In this document: positions 16,501 to 22,185 of the stretch, in pieces
Numbering within the stretch: position 1 is the stretch's first letter
How the letters are laid out: every line of letters starts with the position of its first letter
NCBI RefSeq assembly: GCF_040222815.1
Contig: NZ_JAVKCH010000018.1
Location: forward strand, 1-64,000
Source: Imperialibacter sp040222815
Lineage (GTDB): Bacteria > Bacteroidota > Bacteroidia > Cytophagales > Cyclobacteriaceae
DNA: 64,000 nucleotides
Direction of reading: 5' to 3'
The notes under the pieces: model-generated
What the model was told of the DNA's origin: nothing
Databases searched by the model: none
The model's input: only the letters and a program-made list of their open reading frames with translations
Program-made: the position numbers and the translations under genes

Positions 16501-17052
16501 GGAGAGCGCAAAAGCGCAGGTGATGAACAGTATCTGTGGCGATGCTAAGGGCCAGACTTCCCGCAGAACGACCGATACCATCATGGTGGTCACCATCAGG
16601 AAGAAGAACTTCAGCCAGATTACTTTTTTGCTGCCGGAGCCAGGGGTGTCGATGCCTTTAAGCCTGGAATAAAGTAGGTAGGTTTTGATAAGAGCGTAAG
16701 CTTCCCACATCAAATAGATAGCAGCTAGGGGCCCGGTGACTAATGGAACAAAGAAGATGATAATGCCTATGATCAAAGGAGGCAATAGCTGTAGGGTGTA
16801 TGACTTGGGAATTGGCTTTTCGAAAAAGCTAAGCAGCAAGCCCCTTAAAAGAACTGGTGCTGGCAAAACCAGGTAAACACTGAGCGCTGGCCCAAAGTAG
16901 AAAATCAGGCTGAGGATCGTTAGCCAAGCCCAGGAGTAAGTGAGCCACTGTGCGTAGGGAATGGCTCCTTTTCGCAGGGCACCAAAAGCAAGCATCGTCA
17001 TTTGCCCAATGGCGATTAGCAGAATAATTTCGGAGTATCCTAAGTTTGACAT
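13555..17052 (-). CDS. Fusion of membrane AraC-type regulator and FtsX/MacB-like permease
   Basis: This single 1165-residue frame joins two proteins normally separate. Residues 1 to about 190 hold six or seven membrane helices. About 225-325 is an AraC-type DNA-binding domain, with first helix-turn-helix FASPHQLSQVINESKGMSFF and second KIEEIGEMVGYMSKSSFNTV, then FKKFTRLTPSQYR. A linker of about 30 residues leads to M359, where a complete 807-residue MacB/FtsX-like permease begins (MLNNFIKVYFRNLTRKKAFT). That part has the usual pattern: one membrane helix, a periplasmic domain, three helices with RAKEVGVRRTLGAN, and a repeated second half ending RTKEMGVRKILGAS and three helices. M359 is itself a plausible start, so a separate permease might also be made. 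The fusion could be genuine or reflect loss of a stop codon. No ATPase gene is adjacent. Confidence 0.88.
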   Translation of the reverse strand: MSNLGYSEIILLIAIGQMTMLAFGALRKGAIPYAQWLTYSWAWLTILSLIFYFGPALSVYLVLPAPVLLRGLLLSFFEKPIPKSYTLQLLPPLIIGIIIFFVPLVTGPLAAIYLMWEAYALIKTYLLYSRLKGIDTPGSGSKKVIWLKFFFLMVTTMMVSVVLREVWPLASPQILFITCAFALSTQSAWYFSGPGAHEPLKSEQKYGSSSLDQPEKYRIMNALDHQLTEKKYALEPDASLAGLAKKVFASPHQLSQVINESKGMSFFDLMAYHRVLEAKKLLRKEENKTLKIEEIGEMVGYMSKSSFNTVFKKFTRLTPSQYRDRDVRHDDLERRHEANIPQNLVMHGTFGSLQITGIMLNNFIKVYFRNLTRKKAFTFINMSGLVIGMASAMLIFIYIQHELSYDRFHQRAEDIYRIAFMSSNPQTRTPHPMALEMVKEFPEVEAAVSLTPLYGPGLTKQSMYIRNPEKDVMFREPDGYAADSTFFRVFDFKLLVGNPDAALKEIGGMIISSSMAKKYFGDENPLGKVLEVDAEGHPVMITGIMEDAPVTSHFHPNFIISYVTLKYMDPTDSWFQWDDYGHFNYLKLQPGADALALQQKIPEWMHRNGHISDQWYAGFESGEVRFDLQPITDIHLKSHIRWELEANGNVVYVYILFAAIAFILAIASINFINLSTARAFERAKEVGVRRTLGANRTGISWQFLSEGIFTCLLALTLAYLLALLAFDGFKNLTGKPFVYSDLFTTLNTLLGLLVVVIVGTIAGLYPALTVSRIKAGEILKGKFVTGTKSSLVRKTLVVIQFSVSAILIFGSTILVSQVKYMEEVPLGYDDQQVLVVELKSRNVVESLEAMKNEISKVPGVIDMGAVSNLPGTQFNQNGIFQIGAPDINVDVSEMGMDFDAKAPLGLELVSGRWFDKSNGMDSLGRSYILNETAAKGLGLADPLGSRLLWDDEDAVLDGIVVGIVKDFHFQSLHVPIQPLLITVDYDELNFLLVKLNGGNIQQAVAEIGKIYTGFDQKFGYEAYFMDQKNQQLYTAEKQALRVFNLFAGIALLLAAMGLVGLAYLMMVQRTKEMGVRKILGASVGNLLWQENFSFLKLIAIAFVLGLPVAYFTMNEWLAGLAYRVPIGLLPYAITIAIILAIASLSVTLAVLKTVTVNPSHALRYE

Positions 17053-17119
17053 TTTCTGGTAATGAACAGCAGGCTTTCGTGCGAAGGAAAGTAAATTTAA
17101 CCTCCATCCGCCATATTAT

Positions 17120-17791
17120 CTATTCCTTACTTTTGTTAAGGAACTCATCAAAGGGCTGCAATACTCTGAAGACTTTCGCAGCATGATCTAAAAAGTCGCC
17201 CGCAATAACCTGGCTATCGCTAGGTTTATGGCTGGCCAGAAAGCTCTTTTGTTTCAGAAGTGCTATTTCAGGGTGATCCGCATCATAGCCTTTGGGGGTT
17301 GTTTTCAGGCTTTCGCCTTCTATCTGACCAAAAGTAGCTTTGAAGTCTTTGCTGTCGAGTATTTTATGCAGCTCAGCTCCGTTATAATCTATTTCCTGCC
17401 TGATGCTTTTTAGCCAGTCCTTCTCAGGGAGATAGGCACCGCCAGCAAGCATTGAGCCACCCGGCTCCAGATGGATGTAGTAACCAGCCCTGGTATGGAT
17501 TTCAGACCTTTTAGCCGCAGCGGTCACATGTGCACCAAAATGGGTTTTGTACGGTGATTTGTCCTTCGAAAAGCGCACATCCCGATAAATGCGGAAGACA
17601 CAGTCTTTGGCTTTGTGGTGGCCGATGGCGGGGTCAAACTCAACGATTTTTGCAATAAGGGCATCGATGAAAGCTTCGAATTCGGCTTTTGCGGCTTCAT
17701 ACCTTTTCTTATTTTCTGTGAACCACTCCCGGTTATTGTTCTCTTTGAGTTCTTTAAGGAATTGAAAAGTGGATTTGGATATCCCTGGCAT
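17120..17791 (-). CDS. DUF2461 family protein
   Basis: This 223-residue protein matches DUF2461 (TIGR02453-type): STFQFLKELKENNNREWFTE at the N-terminus, then FRIYRDVRFSKDKSPYKTHF, and AGYYIHLEPGGSMLAGGAYL. These conserved arginine, lysine and glycine segments are diagnostic. It is cytoplasmic and its function is unknown. Length is normal. It stands between the fusion gene (67 bases away) and a TonB-type gene on the same strand. Confidence 0.9.
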   Translation of the reverse strand: MPGISKSTFQFLKELKENNNREWFTENKKRYEAAKAEFEAFIDALIAKIVEFDPAIGHHKAKDCVFRIYRDVRFSKDKSPYKTHFGAHVTAAAKRSEIHTRAGYYIHLEPGGSMLAGGAYLPEKDWLKSIRQEIDYNGAELHKILDSKDFKATFGQIEGESLKTTPKGYDADHPEIALLKQKSFLASHKPSDSQVIAGDFLDHAAKVFRVLQPFDEFLNKSKE

Positions 17792-17868
17792 AGCGATCAG
17801 CTTAGTTAGATTGAATAGATAAATCTACTTAATGCTTCTGAAAGAGAGAACTCACAGGCGGCTTAATT

Positions 17869-18588
17869 CTAATTGGTGTTCTTTACCTTTAGTGCCCGGT
17901 AGTAGTCTCTGATGTTGAAGGAAACTGGCAACACCATTCTCACAAACACTGGTTGTCCGTTTTGCTTGCCAGGAGTCCATTTAGGGCCCTCTTTGATAAG
18001 CCTGATTGCCTCCTCGTTGCAGGTCTTGCACAATCCACGTTGCACCTTGATCCCATCAACGCTCCCGTCTTTGTTGACCACAAACTGCAGGAATACTTTC
18101 CCCTCTTTCTTCTGTTGAAGTGCATCGGGCGGGTAGTTCATGTTTTGCTCCAGGTAGGTAGTGTAGTTTTTCATGCCACCTACTGGCTCCGGATTTTTGT
18201 CAGCGATTGAATAGACCTTCAAGTCCACGCCGCCCTCCATGACCTGCTCGCCCCATTCGTCCAAACTAGCCTCATACACCTTTTTTGAGGCTTGCATCAG
18301 CGAATCCTTTTTTGTGGGTTCTGGCGTTTCCCGGGAAAGACTTTCCAGGCTTTTGCTCACTGCATAGTAGAGCTGGTTGTTAGTAAAGTAGTTGTTGGAG
18401 ACAATGGAATCGAACATGGCGACTACCTGCTGCCACTTGCCTTGCTTGAAGGACGTTACAGCAGAATCGATATGTCCGCCGGTCAGGCTTGGGTTCTTGG
18501 CGTCATCGGGGTAGGGATTCCCCGGTTTTTGTGCCGAAGCGAACAATGGGATGGCAGTAACAGCCAGGAAATATAAAACTTTCAACAT
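17869..18588 (-). CDS. Periplasmic TonB C-terminal-domain protein
   Basis: This 239-residue protein has a signal peptide (MLKVLYFLAVTAIPLFASAQ) instead of the N-terminal anchor of classical TonB. A helical middle (about 38-135) resembles tetratricopeptide-type repeats. The C-terminal 85 residues form a TonB_C domain: NMNYPPDALQQKKEGKVFLQ, then FVVNKDGSVDGIKVQRGLC and EAIRLIKEGPKWTPGKQNGQ. Proteins of this type are common in Bacteroidota and not all energise receptors. Because it lacks a clear membrane anchor, a role as energy transducer is uncertain. Confidence 0.85.
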   Translation of the reverse strand: MLKVLYFLAVTAIPLFASAQKPGNPYPDDAKNPSLTGGHIDSAVTSFKQGKWQQVVAMFDSIVSNNYFTNNQLYYAVSKSLESLSRETPEPTKKDSLMQASKKVYEASLDEWGEQVMEGGVDLKVYSIADKNPEPVGGMKNYTTYLEQNMNYPPDALQQKKEGKVFLQFVVNKDGSVDGIKVQRGLCKTCNEEAIRLIKEGPKWTPGKQNGQPVFVRMVLPVSFNIRDYYRALKVKNTN

Positions 18589-18773
18589 GAGTTTTCGAAG
18601 GTAAAAAAAGAGAATGACTCTACCATCTTCGGAAGAGACGGCTGGTGATGTTCACCTGTCAGGAGGTGATATTTGAATTTGCCCGATCATGATAAAAAAT
18701 TGAGATGAAAGCTTTTACGTAGTGATTCTGAGAAGGTTTGAAAATGGCTGCGATAAATCAGGGTGTTGATTGG

Positions 18774-19205
18774 TTACCAATCGTTAAACTCCTTATTACC
18801 ATAGTCCAGCGCTAGTTTCATATACTTTTTTACTTCATCATTGATGTCATCTTTGTGCATCAGCCGCAAGTAGTGCTGATAAATCTCGATTCCCGGCACC
18901 TCGCCAATGCGATGGAAGCACAGGTTGTCTGCATATTTTCTGGGCAGGGTGAGGGCCACATCAATGAACTCTTTACCTACCCTTGGTATGTAGCCAAACC
19001 TGATTTTGGCTCCCAAACCAATCTGGGTTTTGGCGGGATGCACCTCGAAGTCGCCAATTTGCTTATACTGATCAATGAAGTAGTAAAACAGCTCCACTAT
19101 GTCTGGCTTTCGCCTTTCCAGAAAACTCTCCAGCGTACGGTCGTTGCAGGAGTGATATTGATTTTCCCGGGAGAAGCTATGGTTACATAGGGGGCAGATC
19201 CACAT
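18774..19205 (-). CDS. DUF5655 protein with N-terminal zinc finger
   Basis: This 143-residue protein starts with a C2HC-like zinc finger (WICPLCNHSFSRENQYHSCN) and continues with a DUF5655-type domain: AKTQIGLGAKIRFGYIPRVG, then FIDVALTLPRKYADNLCFHR. DUF5655 proteins may be DNA-transport or nuclease-associated, but the role is unknown. ATG 19205 is preferred to 19214. The gene begins 12 bases after the PhnA-like gene, so the two are probably co-transcribed. Confidence 0.82.
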   Translation of the reverse strand: MWICPLCNHSFSRENQYHSCNDRTLESFLERRKPDIVELFYYFIDQYKQIGDFEVHPAKTQIGLGAKIRFGYIPRVGKEFIDVALTLPRKYADNLCFHRIGEVPGIEIYQHYLRLMHKDDINDEVKKYMKLALDYGNKEFNDW

Positions 19206-19217
19206 GGCTAGCAACAG

Positions 19218-19793
19218 CTAAGACTTCTTCAAGAACTTTGTAAGCAGCACCAACTGCTGGCCATTCACTTTGCCTTCAATTTGCTCTGCATTGTCGGCAA
19301 CCAGCGAAATGTTGCGCACTGCTGTGCCACGCTTGGCTGTAAAGCCGCCTCCTTTTACATCCAGGTCTTTTACAAGCACCACTGTATCGCCATTGGCCAG
19401 GGTCACTCCGTTGCTGTCTTTATGGACGACGGCCACTTCTCCGTCTTGCATCAGAGTAGCCTGGGCCCATTTCAGCTCCGATTCTGCCATGTACATCATA
19501 TCGAGCAGGTTCTGGGGCCAACCTTCGGCTCTTAAACCATGAAGGATTCGATAGGCTTGTACCTTTACGGCTGATACTTCGCTCCAGACGGTGTCGTTAA
19601 GGCAGCGCCAGTGGTTGGGGTCGGCTGGCTCAGTTTCGCTGAGTTGGGCCTGACATTTACCACAAACCAGGATGCTGTTGTCGATCGTTTCGTTCTCGCC
19701 AGGTGATAAGAGAAAGACGGAGAGGCTTTCTGTGGCTTGGCAAAGCTCACACTTTGATTCACTTCTTGCTTCGAGTTCAGAGGCTACGCTCAT
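19218..19793 (-). CDS. PhnA/YjdM-like zinc-ribbon protein
   Basis: This 191-residue protein has an N-terminal zinc ribbon (CELC at about 16-19 and CGKC at about 44-47) and a C-terminal PhnA domain of SH3-like fold (VVHKDSNGVTLANGDTVVLV, then KDLDVKGGGFTAKRGTAVRN). Despite the old name, PhnA/YjdM proteins are not phosphonate enzymes. An additional middle segment (about 60-115) is typical of the longer Bacteroidota form. It is cytoplasmic. Confidence 0.87.
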   Translation of the reverse strand: MSVASELEARSESKCELCQATESLSVFLLSPGENETIDNSILVCGKCQAQLSETEPADPNHWRCLNDTVWSEVSAVKVQAYRILHGLRAEGWPQNLLDMMYMAESELKWAQATLMQDGEVAVVHKDSNGVTLANGDTVVLVKDLDVKGGGFTAKRGTAVRNISLVADNAEQIEGKVNGQQLVLLTKFLKKS

Positions 19794-19870
19794 GGTATTG
19801 GGTTAAGAGAGCGCAAAAATAAGGATTTTAAATGGAGGAAGGTTGCCATCGAGACAAATGCAATTTCGAT

Positions 19871-19981
19871 AACGTCACCTCGATCCGACGCAGGAGGGAG
19901 AGGTCTCCTCAACCTGACTCTGCGCTCCTACAGGAAGACCTCATCCACTTCGGCTCCCTTCGGTATTACCGAGGTGACGTT
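19871..19981. repeat. Short intergenic element with 12-base inverted ends
   Basis: AACGTCACCTCG (19871-19882) and CGAGGTGACGTT (19970-19981) are perfect inverted repeats bounding 111 bases. The interior contains GGAGGGAGAGGTCTCC-type and CTTCGGCTCCCTTCGG-type segments. Its character resembles the palindromic intergenic elements with 'GTCA-C/T-TTCGA...GAGA' cores that are scattered through many Bacteroidota genomes. It encodes no protein and lies between the PhnA-like and SlyD genes. Confidence 0.6.
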
Positions 19982-20004
19982 GCTTAATATTAGATTATTG
20001 TTCG

Positions 20005-20484
20005 TTAATGATGATGTCCACCGGGGCCATGCACATGGCCGTGGGCAAGTTCGTCTTTGCTCGCATCACGCACGTCGAGCACCTCTACCGAAAAGTTGAG
20101 ATCAACACCTGCCAGGGCGTGGTTACCGTCAATGGTAATGCCGTCCATTTCTACTTTGGTAACGGTCACCACCTGCTGCCCGTTTTTTGTGCCTGCATTG
20201 AACTGCATGCCCACTTCCACTTTTTGGTCGCCGAAAGCTGAGCGTGGCATCTTCTGAATCATTCGCTCGTCACGAACGCCATAGCCTTTCTCAGGGCTCA
20301 CTTTAATTTCTACTTTGTCGCCCTTCGTTTTTCCGTCCAGGCCTTCTTCCATACCTGGTATAAGGTTGCCAATGCCATGAATGTATAGTAAGGGCTGGTC
20401 GCCAACGCTTGAGTCAAGCGTGGTTCCTTCGTTGTCTTTCAGGGTATAGTGGATGGAAACCACTTTTTCTTTGCCGATTTTCAT
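20005..20484 (-). CDS. slyD: SlyD-like FKBP-type peptidyl-prolyl isomerase
   Basis: This 159-residue protein has the FKBP domain interrupted by the insert-in-flap domain of SlyD. Segments are SIHYTLKDNEGTTLDSSVGD, then PLLYIHGIGNLIPGMEEGLD (catalytic pocket) and GYGVRDERMIQKMPRSAFGD (flap start), then GITIDGNHALAGVDLNFSVE closing the FKBP fold. The tail (HGHVHGPGGHHH) is histidine-rich, as in SlyD proteins that bind nickel. It should be a cytoplasmic chaperone and prolyl isomerase. Metal binding is inferred from the tail only. Confidence 0.9.
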   Translation of the reverse strand: MKIGKEKVVSIHYTLKDNEGTTLDSSVGDQPLLYIHGIGNLIPGMEEGLDGKTKGDKVEIKVSPEKGYGVRDERMIQKMPRSAFGDQKVEVGMQFNAGTKNGQQVVTVTKVEMDGITIDGNHALAGVDLNFSVEVLDVRDASKDELAHGHVHGPGGHHH

Positions 20485-20601
20485 TCGTTAACTTCAATTT
20501 GTGAATTAATAAAAGGTGAAAGGTAGGAAAAAAGTTTACATAGGGGCTTTTTTGATGAGATACTAGTTGGTTACAACTGACGCTTGGTAAGCAAGAGCTG
20601 T

Positions 20602-21357
20602 CTAGTATTTATTCAGCGAATCGTAATAGCTAACGAGGGAGACCAGCCCCTCCCGGTTCTTTTTGAGCTTATATTTTTTTGAGTAGCGAAGAAGCTCCTC
20701 ATGATGACCCGGGAGCAGATTGATAAACTTCTTAAGTTTTCTGATTTCACTCATGCCAGCATTTTCAGTTGTAAAGTAAAAGCGCTGTTCAAAATCCTCT
20801 GCAAGAAATTTGAACCCCGCCGGAGTGTTTTCAGCTGCACTCAGATAGCTGCGTCCAACAGGGACATAAATTGGTGTCTTCTGATTTGAGCTTGCTGCAT
20901 CCTGCATGATGCCAGGGTCTGATTTGTAGATTTCTTTTGAGAGGAGTTCGCTCCGACCCGATGTAAGCAATTCAAAAAAACCAAATCGAGTCACTCCCTG
21001 GAACTCAAATGCTTCCGAAACGAATACCAACTTTCCAATATGCACTTCACTCGCTCCACTGGTGGGACGGATATCAAACACTTCATCCTTATTCTTTATT
21101 TCAATAGCATCATTGAGCTTATGGTACCTCATCATCAATGTGTCAGAGACAAGGTCGTCACCAATGAGGATCACACCCTTTTTAAACTCATCATCAGGGT
21201 AGTACAAACCAGGCACGTGTTGGTCAATTTTCCCTATTTCTTTGTAGTAGGTCAGGTAACTTCTGTAGTCCACCGTTTCCCGTTTTGGCACATCTGAGGA
21301 TTGTGCAAGAACGGTGTAACTAACGCAGAAAAAAATTCCAATCAAATGGGCCTTCAT
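20602..21357 (-). CDS. Secreted hypothetical protein
   Basis: This 251-residue protein is not recognised. It has a signal peptide (MKAHLIGIFFCVSYTVLAQS), so it is probably periplasmic. The body mixes beta strands (KKGVILIGDDLVSDTLMMRY, then EVHIGKLVFVSEAFEFQGVT) with a basic helical C-terminus (LRYSKKYKLKKNREGLVSLV). The pattern of a two-stranded 'path to data' stretch resembles secreted Bacteroidota proteins of unknown function. It is alone on its transcript: the neighbouring SlyD gene lies 117 bases away and the next gene is a toxin-like frame 31 bases upstream. Confidence 0.75.
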   Translation of the reverse strand: MKAHLIGIFFCVSYTVLAQSSDVPKRETVDYRSYLTYYKEIGKIDQHVPGLYYPDDEFKKGVILIGDDLVSDTLMMRYHKLNDAIEIKNKDEVFDIRPTSGASEVHIGKLVFVSEAFEFQGVTRFGFFELLTSGRSELLSKEIYKSDPGIMQDAASSNQKTPIYVPVGRSYLSAAENTPAGFKFLAEDFEQRFYFTTENAGMSEIRKLKKFINLLPGHHEELLRYSKKYKLKKNREGLVSLVSYYDSLNKY

Positions 21358-21388
21358 GACAAGATTATTGCAGTTTTCTTGGTGACTA

Positions 21389-21739
21389 TTAATATATTCT
21401 CTCTCGTATTAAACTAGCATCTATCACAGTGAGACGGTTTTCAAAATCGTGATTCGCCTCAATTAACTTAAGCAATGTTTTGGCGGGGTCCTCTGGCATG
21501 AATTCACCTAGCCTAAAATAGACTACGCCGTCTTTTGGCTTATAACCATGCTTAAAAATTAGCTCGCCGTAGTCGCTATCGTGAGTAAGAATAGTTCTTT
21601 GCTCTACTATCGCCAATGTCATTACGCTATGGTCGTCGATTCCTGGAGAGGACTTGGCGATCCATTCGATGTCAATGCCCTTCGAGCGAAGGAGTTTTAC
21701 GCTTGGGCCCGGGAAATTTTCATTGGCTAAGAATTTCAC
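21389..21739 (-). CDS. DUF5615 PIN-like protein (toxin of a DUF433/DUF5615 pair)
   Basis: This 116-residue protein matches the DUF5615 PIN-like family: MKFLANENFPGPSVKLLRSK at the N-terminus (E7 and N8 in the active-site strand), then SPGIDDHSVMTLAIVEQRTI, and ILTHDSDYGELIF with the conserved HDSDYG. PIN-like proteins are predicted RNases. The partner DUF433 gene ends 7 bases upstream, giving the common antitoxin-first order. Toxin activity is inferred from the family only. Confidence 0.88.
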   Translation of the reverse strand: MKFLANENFPGPSVKLLRSKGIDIEWIAKSSPGIDDHSVMTLAIVEQRTILTHDSDYGELIFKHGYKPKDGVVYFRLGEFMPEDPAKTLLKLIEANHDFENRLTVIDASLIRERIY

Positions 21740-21746
21740 TATAGGC

Positions 21747-21977
21747 CTAGGATCTGATTTCTACCAGTAATCCATCTTTCACGCAATCATTCAAGTAGCC
21801 GAACACAGCCTGTAAATCTTCTTTAGTTAAGTGCGGATAGTTTTCCAATAGCATGTGCTCAGTCCACCCGTTTGCCAGCCGATCAAGAACGAACTCCACA
21901 GAAATGCGGGTACCTTTGATGGTGGGTTTACCAAGTAAGATATTCTTATCAGAAACTATTCGATCTTGCCAGTTCAT
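21747..21977 (-). CDS. DUF433 antitoxin-like protein
   Basis: This 76-residue protein is a DUF433 protein with the usual helix-turn-helix core: IVSDKNILLGKPTIKGTRIS near the N-terminus and VEFVLDRLANGWTEHMLLEN, then YPHLTKEDLQAVFGYLND. It should neutralise the following DUF5615 protein and bind its own promoter. Length is normal and the reading frame is intact. The region upstream (21978-22105) shows no strong palindrome. Confidence 0.88.
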   Translation of the reverse strand: MNWQDRIVSDKNILLGKPTIKGTRISVEFVLDRLANGWTEHMLLENYPHLTKEDLQAVFGYLNDCVKDGLLVEIRS

Positions 21978-22105
21978 AGTTAAAGATACAGAAAAGTTGG
22001 AGTATTGGTTTCAAGAGTGGAAACAAGATTCTTTGTTGAAAGTAGATTGCAATAATTCGTTCGAGCAAAAGAGAGACTTTTGCAGCACTTCTGGCCCCCT
22101 CATCA

Positions 22106-22135
22106 GAAAAAAAACCGGGCGTCTCCACCCGGTTT
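22106..22135 (-). terminator. Terminator of valS
   Basis: On the - strand AAACCGGG (22135-22128), an eight-base loop and CCCGGTTT (22119-22112) are followed by a T-run to 22106. It begins 51 bases after the valS stop. Confidence 0.88.
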
Positions 22136-22185
22136 CCATTATCATCTAAAGCCTCGAAGCCTCATCTCAATTAGCCATCTCAAAT

